A program made the position numbers and the translations under genes. The notes below the pieces were generated by a model. The model saw only the letters and a program-made list of their open reading frames with translations. It had not been told where the DNA came from and did no database searches. From the NCBI GenBank assembly GCA_019321725.1, contig CM033109.1, forward strand, positions 25,307,548 to 25,371,547: a stretch of DNA of 64,000 nucleotides. Reading direction: 5' to 3'. How positions within the stretch are numbered: the first letter of the stretch is position 1; each line of letters begins with the position of its first letter. Below, piece by piece: positions 26,701 to 37,439 of the stretch. The DNA is from Paulownia fortunei (Eukaryota > Streptophyta > Magnoliopsida > Lamiales > Paulowniaceae).

Positions 26701-27405
26701 TTGCAAATAAAGACTTTTGTGGTTTTGTTATTTACTTGACTATTTCTTTCCCAAAATCAACTTGTTTGCCTTTGCACCTGCATTTCATTTGTTTTAGGTG
26801 GCTAAATAGCATTTAGGAGTGATCATCTTTTCCTCCAAGTTTTGCATTGTGCAATGTTTCTCCACTTTCTCTATTGTTTTTTGAGAAATATATTGATTAA
26901 ATCATACAGGTCAAGTTAAGATGCGGTTTGAAAAATGAAATTACAGATGTCGATGAACCAAGTCGTTGCGAGTAAGAATCTTTAATTGTACCTTTTGGGG
27001 TGTTTCCGTGTGTGTGTGTGTGTGTTGTGGGAGGGAGACGTCTGTGTGCACATGCGCACGTCTGCATGTGCTTTGGTGTGATTTGATCATGACAACTTAT
27101 AATGCAGGCATGTGTTGTTATGCTACTACCATCTGTTTCACCTTTTCTTCTGTATTGGATCTTTTGATAGTCATCTGACTTGGTATATGTTTTCAGATAC
27201 TTGGCATTGTTATCCACTCCTGCTCTGTGTCTTGACACTAAACTTAAGGTTGCTTTTGTTGCTACTTCTTTTTGTGTTTTCTATCTCAATAGTGCTTTGC
27301 AAGAATTTCTAATATTACTTGTTATGTGATAAAATGTGGTAGGAACTACAAGATAAACTGGATTCACTGAACAAGGAGCAACCTCAGGGACATGATGAGC
27401 TATGA
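20733..27405 (+). CDS. Glucosidase II beta subunit (PRKCSH/PSL4 type)
   Basis: Non-catalytic beta subunit that retains ER glucosidase II in the lumen and recruits it to N-glycans so that the inner glucoses are trimmed; needed for glycoprotein quality control, including of immune receptors in plants. Exons: 20733-20853, 20927-21052, 21265-21360, 22046-22285, 23998-24176, 24697-24810, 24897-24962, 25164-25458, 25578-25682, 25764-25865, 25976-26033, 26152-26220, 26419-26506, 26910-26971, 27197-27248, 27343-27405. Phases join cleanly to 571 residues. Order: signal peptide (to about residue 26); two LDLa-like cysteine modules with [13 protein letters not shown] and [10 protein letters not shown]; a Glu/Lys-rich coiled coil; a long acidic region; a C-terminal MRH lectin domain ([25 protein letters not shown] carrying the usual Q/R/E/Y sugar contacts); and an HDEL ER-retrieval end. 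The acceptor at 23996-23997 is AAG and weak but required by the frame. Confidence 0.95.
23148..23491. mobile_element. Stowaway-like MITE in a glucosidase II beta intron
   Basis: The left end reads CCCTCTTGTCTCAAATTA (from about 23153) and the right end, on the opposite strand, TACTCCCTATGTCCCAAAA. Both are variants of the Stowaway (Tc1/Mariner) terminal motif CTCCCTCCGTCYCAAA. The element is about 340 bp, AT-rich and non-coding, inside the 1.7-kb intron 22286-23997. The ends have diverged, so it is old; exact borders and the expected TA duplication are uncertain by a few bases. Confidence 0.55.
27008..27025. repeat. (GT)9 microsatellite in an intron
   Basis: Perfect GT run inside the glucosidase II beta intron 26972-27196, about 35 bp after the donor site. 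Confidence 0.9.
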
Positions 27406-27419
27406 ACAATCTTGATAGG

Positions 27420-30186
27420 TTTACTGGGAGTATGATTCCTACTGAACCTGATTCTCTTTTTTTCTTATCATACCTTTATCTTGGCGGACTTGGAGATACC
27501 TGAGTTGCTTCGTCACAGTTATCCAAGAAAACACTACAAGCTAAATATGGAGTGGTGTGCCTCACATATAACTTTTGCCCTGGTGGTCTCTTGATGCGAC
27601 TCTGGTTATAGAATTGACTATTGAGGCTTAACCTTTTTTTGCTCTTAAAGAGCAGAGAGGAAAGAAAGAGGGAGTAGGCTAGTAGGTTGACATTGTTTTG
27701 TATTTTTTATGAATTTAAAAGAAAATAGGAAGTAATCATTAAGTAATATGTTTCTGTTGGTTAAATTGAACTATTTGGCAAGGACTTGGACAGAAGGTGC
27801 AAGGGAATAGAAGTTGTTGCCATATGCGGGAATTGGATCATGGTAGCAACAGGCTACAGCTGATAGTTGATTAAAGTCTAGAGAGCCTGGTTTACTTTGA
27901 ATTTGGTGGGACATTAATCCTTGTTTGTGTGGTGAGAGAGTGAGAGAAGTGCCAGTCCAAACAAATATGGTTAGAGAATATTTTAAAATTTGGTCAAAGG
28001 TTAGCTTAGAGCCATGGAGATTAGAGATGGATGATGTATGGGTTGTCCTTTTGAGCATAATCCATGGATATTAAGAAGAAACATGTTTTATTTTTTTCCT
28101 GAAAAATACTCCCAACAAAGTTTGCATTTGGATTGAAATTAAAGATTTGAAGGTTTTAGCTCCTAAATGATTGAATCCCAATACACAATCTCTCCAGAAG
28201 AAATAGAGATAGTATATTGGAAAATGTCATAATTACCCCTCATAGTTATGTGGTCTTTGGTCTTGTATATCTTGCTTGATTAATAGGTACTCTCCTCTGC
28301 TCTATTTTTTGTGTTTTTTTTTTTCCTTTTGATTTATAGTATATGTTTTAGTTCCGAGGGGGTGAGGTGGGGTGGGCATTTAAACATCAAACTTAAAGTG
28401 GGGATTGTGCATTACTTCGCAGCATACGTGTGAAAGCATTCGCGCAATCATGCCATCTCATCTCATGAGACAAGTGATATTGAAGATGGAGTATTGGATG
28501 CAATATTTATCTTCAAGGATTTTATTTAATAAAATAGGACATTTCACAATTATTCATACATTAGTATTTTTAAAATTGAACTAGACAAGTTAGTTCAGTT
28601 TAACTAAGAATTAATGGTTGATTTTACTGCTTGAATATAAATAATTGATCAAAAATGGATAAAATTGGTCTAAAAATGTGTCTTTTTAAGAAAATTTAAA
28701 TTTGATATTTAGTTATATATATATATATGTAGTTATTTGGATTTTAAATTTTGTTAGATGTTCTTTTTTGTTAGTTATTTTTTTTTTTTACTTTTAATAT
28801 TATGTACATAATAATTAATTTATTATATTAATATTTTATATTATATAATAATAAATAATAGTTAATTAGTAAATTATTCAATCAATTGAATATTGATTTA
28901 GTCATGGTACGATTATGGCAACACTATTCAGTGCATATGGATCTGGGTTTAGCATGCAGCATGGATAGCATGGATTGTACCGAAATAAGCTTGCTTGCGG
29001 CATTGGGTGCTGTCAATTTCACGACTTTACAAGTTGCTCGTATATATTTATATATACATAAATATATACTCAGGTGAGGTGAAATGGAGAGGGAAGGCAC
29101 AGCTAACAGCACAGCCTTGTTAGTTAATCTATGTTTCTTTCTTTCTTCTTTTTTGTTTTTCTTTTTTTTTATTTTTTTTTTGTTGATCTGATTCCCAAGA
29201 ATTACCTTATTTGCCTTCCTCCTTTCTTCCCCATTTGCTAGGACTCATCATCAAATATAAAAAAATTGGTTGAACACATTATATTGTTTTTGTTGATATA
29301 CTACATAAATTTCCATTTAAAAATTAAAACAAATTTGCACCATTTTCTATGGTTTTATGGCAGTTTAGAGTAAAAATAAATTGAATAGCACCAGTCATAT
29401 ATATTTAAAATTTTAACAGTAAATACTTAAATTTAATTTTAGTACTTAACTTTTATATGTGCTAGATATTTTAAGTTTAATTTAATAATCAATCTTTAAC
29501 CGTTCAAGTTTAATTAAAGTTTAATATTTGGTTTAGATCATTACAAACAATTAAATGGTTTTTTATGGTATCTCTAACTTTGCTTACATTGAAGTCATCA
29601 ATTCTCGTACAGTTCTCATTTGAGTTTATTTGATGTACTTTTTTGTTGAAATTTGATTCAAACGGTTCTGTTAGTTTTTTAAAAAAACTTTTAAATGTTA
29701 TTAAACTACTTTGTTATTATTGTATAATATTAAATAAGTTTTATAATGCAACTTGGTATATTTAATAATTTCAAAGTTTTAAAGTCTTTTGGATTATTTA
29801 CTACCTTTTGGTCTCAAAGAAAGTAGTATATTTGTATTCTTTTAGCATAATATATGTGAATAGGAACAGTTAATTTATCCATAATAAATATGAAAAAGGA
29901 GATGTTATATTATTCCTTTCATATGAGGTTATTTTTATGGTGTAATCTCTAAGGTTTATTTTCATTATGGAATAATGTATACATATAATAAAATTTTCTT
30001 TATTGATTTAAGTGTTAGATAAAATTAATTTAATAATTCCAAAACTGCTCCAAATTATACCTACGATTTAATTTGTAAAATTATAATTTGAAACTTTTTT
30101 TTTTCACAAAATCATATATGACAACCAGTTTGCAATTAGTATATAGATATATAAGGGGAAAAAAAATTAAAAATACACTATGATCA
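27420..30186. other. Intergenic spacer between glucosidase II beta and pyruvate kinase
   Basis: It begins with the 3'UTR of the upstream gene (end not determinable by eye) and continues as AT-rich DNA with a TA run near 28713-28727 and a pyrimidine tract near 29131-29183. A less AT-rich island at about 28890-29110 contains a 63-codon open frame that resembles no family I know and has overlapping frames on the other strand. I do not call it a gene. Confidence 0.5.
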
Positions 30187-30194
30187 ATCCTAAG

Positions 30195-30585
30195 CAATGT
30201 TTTTATAATCGAATCGGTGACCAAATCGATTTTGTTAAAATTAGCGGTTCAATCGGCGGTCGGATCGATTTAATTAAAATTAATTATATTTTTTTATTTT
30301 ATTATATAAAATAATAATATAATAAATTAATTATTATGTAATATATTTTAAATATAAAAATAAATAAATAACTACATAAAACACATATAACAAAACACAA
30401 AATTCAAATAATCATATAAATATAATAAAATATCAAATTTAAATTTTTATAAAAATTAAAAATAAAAAAATAAAAAAAATATTAAAATCAATCAAAATGA
30501 TTTTTAAATGTAATAGATCCGATCGATTTCAATTTTCAATTAAATCAATTGAAGGGACTGAATCAATCCAATTTTGACAGCATTG
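30195..30585. mobile_element. hAT-like non-autonomous element (MITE)
   Basis: A 391-bp AT-rich segment with imperfect terminal inverted repeats (left CAATGTTTTTATAATCG; right, on the other strand, CAATGCTGTCAAAATTGG). The flanking octamers are ATCCTAAG (30187-30194) and CTCCTAAG (30586-30593), matching at 7 of 8 positions. An 8-bp target-site duplication is the hAT superfamily hallmark. There is no coding capacity. It lies about 130 bp upstream of the duplicated promoter segment of pyruvate kinase. Confidence 0.7.
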
Positions 30586-30727
30586 CTCCTAAGTCCTTCC
30601 AATTGCTATTCCTATTCTCTAGCTTCTTCACTACCCTTTGCTATTTTTCATTTTTCCTACTTTACAAAACTGAGAAAAAGAAATAAATAAATATATATGT
30701 CACTGTCTCTCACTCAAGACTCCATCT

Positions 30728-30775
30728 GTGTCTCGCTCTTTCTTTTGGCTAGTGTCTCGCTCTTTCTTTTGGCTA
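30728..30775. repeat. 24-bp tandem duplication in pyruvate kinase upstream region
   Basis: Two adjacent perfect copies of a 24-base unit (GTGTCTCGCTCTTTC... to ...TTGGCTA), at 30728-30751 and 30752-30775. They lie about 220-270 bp upstream of the pyruvate kinase start codon, in the promoter or 5'UTR. Two identical copies imply a recent slippage or duplication event. Confidence 0.9.
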
Positions 30776-30995
30776 AATTAAATAGAAATCTGGAAGCCGG
30801 TGGGTGTCGTGGACTGATGCCTACAAACACTTGATATTTTTAATATAACCAATTAAATTACTCCACTTTGCTTTTGACATTTGCCTGCCTCCCTGCCTGC
30901 CTAGTCAGAGAGGGCATATTTTTGTCTTTTCAATCTCAAATTCCTTCTTCCATTCAGATCCATTTGGCTCGGCTATCGGCTATCGGCAATCTCAC

Positions 30996-33763
30996 ATGGA
31001 GATCAACAACAACAATTACTACGGAGGAGAAGGAGAAGAACATGTGGTTGTGGGCGCGGTAAGGCGGCCCAAGACCAAGATCGTTTGTACGTTGGGCCCG
31101 GCGTCTCGCTCTGTGCCCATGTTGGAGAAGCTGCTTCGTGCTGGTATGAACGTCGCTCGATTCAACTTCTCACACGGATCGCATGATTACCACCAGGAGA
31201 CGCTCGACAACCTCCGCAAAGCAATGGAGAACACTGGCATCCTCTGCGCCGTCATGCTTGACACCAAGGTCTCCTCTCTCTCTTCTCTTACCTCCTCTGT
31301 CTTTTTATTAGGATCGTATTCTCTCAGTATTTATGTCCTTTGAATTATTCATTTTCATATTATTACTACTCCGTCTCTCCTTACTCTTGATTTTATTATG
31401 TCTTTTTTCCCCCTTTAGCATGTGATCCACTTTCCTGGGAGGAACCGAAGCTGCTCAAACATTGACCTTTTTCTTTTTTTTGGTCTTCTTCAATTGTAAA
31501 ATTTTCCAATTTCTTCTTGTTGGTCTTTGTGTGGGCTTGAATTTCTCTCAATTTCATCACTTGCGTTCACTTAGAATTTAGAAATTTGATTGATGGAATT
31601 GAGAATGGAAAGTCAAAATTGTCAATTGTAAAATTTTCATAGCCTTTTAAAATTCAAAATTTAGTTAAATATTAAATTAAAAAAATGAAATAGTTGTGTG
31701 CGAATTAAAGTTTATTCTTTTGATCATATTTGTACAAGCTTTTCATTAATGCACTCTTATATCAAAGTGGATTAAAAGATTTATCTGGTGTTCCTCAAAA
31801 GGAGCTATGGGAATTTGATATTAATATCTCATAATTTCAAAAAACTGTGTTTCCTCAATACTTCCATGTTCCTCCCTCTTACTTGGGATGTGGATAAAGC
31901 TATCAGCCTTCTTTTGGCCTTTACCATTAATAGCTTTGAACTTTGTTACATAGGCATCACTGAGCATTTCATTCATGTATACAACACAGGGTCCTGAAAT
32001 TCGAACTGGGTTCTTGAAAGATGGCAAGCCTGTCCAACTGAAACAGGGCCAAGAGATCACAATATCCACTGACTACACCATCAAGGGCGATGAGAACATG
32101 ATCTGCATGAGCTACAAAAAGTTGGCTGAGGACGTAAAGCCAGGAAGTGTGATACTCTGTGCTGATGGCACAATCTCTTTCACTGTTTTGGCTTGTGACA
32201 AAGAAAAAGGCTTGGTACGATGCCGCTGTGAGAACACTGCAGTTCTTGGTGAGAGAAAGAATGTCAACCTTCCTGGGGTCATTGTGGATCTACCAACTTT
32301 GACAGATAAAGACAAGGAAGATATCTTAAAATGGGGAGTTCCTAACAAAATTGACATGATTGCTCTTTCTTTTGTTCGTAAAGGTTCTGATTTGGTGGAG
32401 GTTCGTAAGTTGCTGGGTGAACATGCCAAAAGCATCCTTCTCATGTCTAAGGTCTGTAACAATTTTCTGTACCAATTAAACTTAGAAACTTGAAATCCTG
32501 TCCTATTAACAAGAAAAATTATGAATTGATCTATTCTTGCTGGATTGGACATAAAAATTTGGGTGTTCGATATGTGTTCTTTTTAAATTACAGTGATAGG
32601 TATCAGGTGAATAGTGAAAAATACATTCAAGTGTATACTGAAGTTTGGTTGAAGAAATCTTCTGACTTGATAGTTAATGAGTTCTTCATTGTTGGATATA
32701 GTACTCAAGAAGGAGATTTGATTGTCAGGAACTGATCTCACGGTTGAATATTGGCTTCTCTGCATATTACATTTATGTAGTACATGTTTGTCTGTCGTAC
32801 CGATAATAATTCTTGTAGCCTTTTCATTTCAAGTTTTGGAAAATTATGGAAGCAAAGCCATCAATTTCCTATTGATGGTTTTTTGGGCCTCTCTACTGTA
32901 GAGGCAATTAATTTGTATTTTTTTCCCTTATATTGGCTGTTTTCTATTAGGTTGAAAATCAAGAAGGGGTTGCAAATTTCGATGAAATTCTTGCCAATTC
33001 AGATGCCTTTATGGTGGCAAGAGGTGATCTAGGAATGGAAATTCCAATTGAGAAGATATTTTTGGCTCAGAAGGTGATGATTTACAAGTGCAACATCCAA
33101 GGAAAGCCTGTCGTCACCGCAACACAGATGCTGGAGTCCATGATCAAGTCTCCAAGACCAACTCGCGCAGAAGCCACAGATGTTGCCAATGCTGTTCTTG
33201 ATGGAACGGACTGTGTAATGCTCAGTGGTGAAACAGCTGCAGGAGCTTATCCAGACCTTGCAGTCCGTACCATGGCCAAGATATGTATAGAAGCTGAAAG
33301 CACCATTGACTACGCCGATGTCTTTAAACGGATAATGGCAAATGCACCAGTCCCCATGAGCCCATTGGAGAGCCTTGCTTCATCTGCAGTTCGAACAGCT
33401 AACTCGGCTAAAGCAACTCTTATTTTGGTCCTAACTAGAGGAGGAAGTACTGCAAAGCTGGTGGCTAAATACAGGCCGGGCATGCCGATATTGTCTGTAG
33501 TGGTTCCTGAAATCAAGACCGATTCATTTGATTGGTCATGCAGTGATGAATCTCCTGCTAGGCACAGCCTTATATTCAGGGGGTTGGTTCCCATTTTGTG
33601 TGCAGGATCTGCAAGGGCTTCTCATGAAGAGTCAACGGAGGAGGCGCTGGAATTTGCTCTTCAGCATGCTAAAACAAAAGGACTCTGCAAGGTGGGAGAT
33701 GCTGTTGTGGCCCTACACCGAATTGGAACTGCATCTATCATCAAGATTGTTACTGTGAAGTGA
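30996..33763 (+). CDS. Pyruvate kinase, cytosolic isozyme
   Basis: Catalyses phosphoenolpyruvate + ADP to pyruvate + ATP, the last step of glycolysis. Exons 30996-31268, 31990-32451 and 32951-33763 join in phase 0 to 515 residues, a normal length for plant cytosolic PK. There is no transit peptide, which argues against a plastid isozyme. Visible motifs: RPKTKIVCTLGPAS at the N-terminus; NFSHG; DTK|GPEIRTG formed across the first splice junction; the B domain in exon 2; the FVRKGSD substrate loop; the active-site signature around LLMSK|VENQEGV, split by the second intron; MVARGDLGME (Mg/PEP binding, about residues 266-275); TATQMLESM; and LSGETAAGAYP. The C-terminal domain ends IIKIVTVK. The start is the first in-frame ATG. 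AATAAA at 33820-33825 is a good poly(A) signal. Confidence 0.96.
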
Positions 33764-33899
33764 TTATGATATCAGATGGAGTACTGGTGGCTGGGTTTGG
33801 GTTTTGTGAAGGGGTGAGTAATAAATGAAGATCAATGCTTATTTGATTCTTATAATTTTTGCCCTTTGGACAAACATCAAAGCTTTCTAATGTTGTTTC

Positions 33900-34296
33900 A
33901 CATTTTTTTGGTGGTAAACCTTTGTGTGTTGTCCACCATTATTGTCAGGGTAATTTGCACTTTGCACCCTCGAAATAGATGCATTTGGCACCTTGCACCC
34001 TTAGATCGTAAAATTGGTATTTTCCACCCTCGAAACAAATAACTGTTGGCAGATTGCACCCTCTGTGCGTGTCTGGCGGAAAATTAAAATTCAATCGGAA
34101 TATTGTTACTAGCAGATTTCGAAGATAAAGCTATCAATTTATGTGTTCTCCCTATACAACAAACGGCATATCTATCAATTTCTGTGTTCGTCCTGTACAA
34201 TAAATTTCTGTGTTCTTCCTATACAACAAATGCTTTCCTGCTTCAGTGAACAGCGAGCTTAAGTACTATTAAACTTTGAAGAGATCTGGAGATTAC
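33900..34296. repeat. Short-repeat-rich spacer downstream of pyruvate kinase
   Basis: From about 33945 the phrase 'ttgcac(c)ctcgaaa' recurs with variations four times to about 34070. From about 34130 a ~33-45 bp unit (tatcaattt.tgtgttc.tcct.tacaa.aaa) recurs nearly three times to about 34230. The texture resembles the ends and subterminal repeats of Mutator-like elements, but no matching far terminus was found, so the type is unproven. Confidence 0.45.
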
Positions 34297-34362
34297 TTCA
34301 CACCAATTTGCATGGAACTCCACGACAGTGAGTTTGCCATTATTAGAGAGAGCCCGAACAGC
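34297..34362 (-). pseudogene. Isolated exon-like fragment similar to thioredoxin-like HCF164
   Basis: On the minus strand a 66-bp block reads as 22 codons including ALSNNGKLTVVEFHANWCE. This closely resembles the thioredoxin-fold strand leading into the active-site CxxC of HCF164, the thylakoid thioredoxin-like protein (known form: ...SNGKPTVVEFYADWCEVC...). It is bounded by a pyrimidine-rich tract plus TTAG on its upstream side and GTAATC on its downstream side, exactly like an exon with its intron borders. I recognise no neighbouring exons of such a gene within about 1.5 kb on either side, and the second active-site cysteine is absent. Best read as a captured or decayed gene fragment, carried at DNA level because the intron borders are included. 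Confidence 0.55.
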
Positions 34363-34583
34363 CTAAGCGAAAGAATGAAAAACTGAGGAATCAAGTAAGC
34401 ATTATATGATTCAGAATTATGAGAAGTCTCAGTGATCACAAAAGTAAAATACTTAATAAATTCCTATGGCAGAAAGCTAAAGTTGCTGGTAATATTTAAA
34501 TCAAGCATCATCAAAAAGGAGAAGGAAAACAAATGGATCAAACCTCCCAATATAGGGGAATGTTGCAGCAGAGAGGTTCCAGT

Positions 34584-34712
34584 ATCAACCAAGGAGGGAG
34601 ATGTGAGTGTTTGTACTCTAGAGGGAGAGGTGAGTGTCTATCCTTTACAGTAAAAGTATTAACCATGGAGGGAGAGGTGAGTGTCCATCATTTACTGTAT
34701 TAGCTATGGAAG
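34584..34712. repeat. Imperfect tandem repeat (GGAGGGAGAGGTGAGTGTC units)
   Basis: Three units starting near 34590, 34621 and 34668 share the core GAGGGAGAGGTGAGTGTC; the last two also share a following tail (ATC.TTTAC.GTA...). There is no coding sense. It is part of the rearranged spacer that also carries the HCF164-like fragment. Confidence 0.65.
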
Positions 34713-34719
34713 GATTGAC

Positions 34720-35590
34720 GGATTTGCCCTCTGCAAATATGAAAAAAATGGACTTTTTTTCCGTGTATTTAACACATATTTGTATTTAACAATTAATCTT
34801 TATTCACAAGGATTATTTTTTAACGTGTTCATAATTTTTACAACTATAGCTATAAAGATTATTATTTTTTTAAAAGAAAATAAAATAAGTGGTAATCATC
34901 CATACACAAAACGCCTGTACTTTACTAGTTGCATTTAAATATGGTACAATCTACTGTTGTCCTACCATACTAAAAGTCCATAATGTTCAAATTTCTTGAG
35001 TCAGGAAACTAGCTTTTTGCAAACTAAGGTTAGATTACAGCATCATTCTTGTTCATGTGGAGCACCATCTGTCTGGGATTGAAGAGTATGTCACAGTAAA
35101 ACTTCCCTCGTTCGCTAAACAATGGAATAAAGAAGAAAATGAACGTCCGACAATCCTAAGAGTTTTGGAGACAACCTTCTTTGCATGAATAAAATTTTGA
35201 AAAGCTAGTTCTTTTTGACTTTTAATCATCCAGGGTTGGTAAATGAAATTGTTGATAAATCATTCAATGGTTAAAGGTTCGTTGCCCGCTGCAGGCTAGC
35301 ATAAGACCATTTTACATCACCAATTCCACTGTAGAACAATCAAGTCTTCAAGCCATTCAAAGGCAGGGATTAGACAAGCTAATGCTTCATGGGACATTTC
35401 AAGAACCCAAAGCAATAGTTCACACCATTAACAGAACTCAGTCCATATTCTCATGACTTAACTAAAGCTGATCACAGACACGCAAAAAATCCACAGAGAG
35501 GGCTGAAACTTTCCATGACAGCCTAAATTGACCAAGCTCTGCAATTTGAAAATAATAAATCAAACAATATTAAACATCTCATATACATAT
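34720..35590. other. Spacer and 3'UTR side of the RING E3 ligase gene
   Basis: No gene is supported. The right-hand part (about 35450-35797) probably includes the 3'UTR of the minus-strand RING gene; its exact 3' end is not visible. Confidence 0.45.
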
Positions 35591-35797
35591 TACTACACAA
35601 ATAAATAGAAAAACCAAAGTTCTTCCTTCAATCTGTAACAAGGTAAAACTGCCTCTGTCTGAGTATAGGCACAAGAAAACACAAACAGCTTTTGTATTAC
35701 AACAATTTGGTATGAACAATAAAATATATACAATGGGCAGACTAATGAAAAGTTGTGAACATAAATCACAATAAACGACTCCAGAACTTTTTCAAAC

Positions 35798-36934
35798 TCA
35801 ATTCTCATCCGCTCGTGAAGTAGTTGGGGGTGCATTTGTTGATGGCCCTGATGGAGATGTCAGGGATGAATTTCCACTACTAGATTGGGAACTGGAAGAT
35901 GAAAACAAACTGCTGAAAGGCCAAAGAAGGGGAACTGAAAATCGTCTCCCATTTTCATTTCTGTCATCCCCACCACTTCCAGCATTGTGGTTGCTATAGA
36001 TACTATCTTGGTTGCTGTTATTACTATTATTTCTAGGACCCTCTGAATCAAGCTTAGACTCATCAGATGGTAATTGATACCTACAGACAGGGCAAGAACT
36101 ATGAAGCTCCAGCCATGACAGAATGCACCTGCTGTGGAACTTATGCTTACAAGGCATCTCCTTAACTTCAGCCCCCATCTCACAGTCATCCAAACAAACA
36201 GAACACTGCAGTGTCTCCTCAATCTTCACAGTGGGCAAAGCTTCCACTGACTCTTTCCGAGCTGGTGGTGTTCCATACCTGTTTGGATCATTTTCTGCCA
36301 AATGCTGCAGCAACAAGTCTAAACCAGGACCAATGAAATAATCACCCAGCGAGCCAATTGGTGCACGGATATGGGATTCATTACTGGGGTCATTAGAACC
36401 CTGAACAATGATAGTCTGGTTGAAGGGATTTATCAAAATCACACGCTCTCCGTCCCTATCATCATCTCTTTCTCTGTCCCAATTATCAGTCTCAGAATTC
36501 CCTGACTCAGATAGCAATCCAGCTCTGATGCCTTGGAGGAGCTGGAGGATTGCAGCTGAGCTCCTCCTCCTCCTCCTCATTATAGACTCCAGTTCTTGAT
36601 CAAGCTCTGTCTCCCCATCATTATGTCGATGATTGTTGTCATTGTCATCCTCATCATCCTCCTCAAATTCCATGCGCCTGAGTCGGCGTCGGCGCCTCGG
36701 GTTACCCATCATACCAAGCAAGATTGGGGCCCAGAGGGAGAGGGCACGGTCAGAATCTGACCCTCCAAGCCCAAAATCAGGAGGGCTATCATTTCCTGGA
36801 GTGGCTGCAGATGCCATTTCTTCAACGAAGCCGCTTTGACAAATAGGGCATTTTATGGTCTCGATCTCCATAATTGGATTCACCGTCTGCGAGCACATGT
36901 GACACCAATATCTCGACGCCTCAGCTTCCTCCAT
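35798..36934 (-). CDS. RING-H2 E3 ubiquitin ligase (ATCRT1/RHC family)
   Basis: Predicted E3 that passes ubiquitin from E2 to substrates. The coding sequence is one exon of 378 residues. The N-terminal BCA2-type zinc ribbon has C11, C14, C29 and C32 (YWCHMCSQ...CPICQSGF). The middle holds a basic patch (NPRRRRRLRR), an acidic run and a second arginine run (IMRRRRRSS). The RING-H2 has the full C3H2C3 set (C244, C247, C262, H264, H267, C270, C281, C284) in CSVCLDDC...CKHKFHSRC...CPVC. The tail is low-complexity Ser/Asn and may be disordered. This order matches the Arabidopsis ATCRT1/RHC-like ligases from memory. The start at 36934 follows a predicted 5'UTR intron acceptor; the frame stays open upstream only into that intron. 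A 5'UTR intron (36955-37303) has good donor and acceptor sequences. Confidence 0.92.
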   Translation of the reverse strand: MEEAEASRYWCHMCSQTVNPIMEIETIKCPICQSGFVEEMASAATPGNDSPPDFGLGGSDSDRALSLWAPILLGMMGNPRRRRRLRRMEFEEDDEDDNDNNHRHNDGETELDQELESIMRRRRRSSAAILQLLQGIRAGLLSESGNSETDNWDRERDDDRDGERVILINPFNQTIIVQGSNDPSNESHIRAPIGSLGDYFIGPGLDLLLQHLAENDPNRYGTPPARKESVEALPTVKIEETLQCSVCLDDCEMGAEVKEMPCKHKFHSRCILSWLELHSSCPVCRYQLPSDESKLDSEGPRNNSNNSNQDSIYSNHNAGSGGDDRNENGRRFSVPLLWPFSSLFSSSSSQSSSGNSSLTSPSGPSTNAPPTTSRADEN

Positions 36935-37418
36935 TTTTGGCGTATTATTCTTCCCTGTTAGGAACAAGGTGTTAAAAATAAAGCCATTGAACAAGAGTCC
37001 AATTTGTCAACGACTAAATTCAGCAGCTGCAAATCTCTACCTTTGAACAACTTATATCAAACAAATGCAACAAAGTTCCATGTTACAATTCAAAAAGTAA
37101 AATGATCACTAATTTCTGAACCAACAAAAAAAATCCTCATACAAAAGAATCAAGAAATAAACAATGTCGATCTGGCGGATCAAGAATCAATCTTCAGATC
37201 AACAAGGAGAAATCTTCACAGAGTCTTCTCCCTTCATTCTATATTGAAGAAAAAGAAGAAACATATACTCATAATTTCATAAAAAAATTTACCCAGATCT
37301 TACCCTTTTGAGAATGAAAAAAGATTGATGAGAGAGTTGATGCAAACTTCCAGAAATTGGCAGATCCAAACAGAGCGACTGGTTGTGGATCGTGAAGAAT
37401 GAAAGTTTTGGTGGTTCA

Positions 37419-37438
37419 ATATATATATATATATATAT
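37419..37438 (-). promoter_or_regulatory. (AT)n tract acting as likely TATA region of the RING E3 gene
   Basis: An uninterrupted AT run of about 9-10 units lies immediately upstream of the pyrimidine-rich leader of the minus-strand RING gene, where its TATA box would be expected. The first 5'UTR exon would begin near 37390 and end at 37304. Confidence 0.45.
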
Positions 37439-37439
37439 G

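Noticed and set aside
28886..29112. 63-codon frame on + and 62-codon frame on - in a less AT-rich island
   Set aside because: No recognisable family, overlapping in opposite directions, no splice or promoter support.
30868..31062. Possible upstream coding frame ahead of pyruvate kinase
   Set aside because: It begins at a non-ATG codon and overlaps the real start out of frame; 5'UTR sequence.
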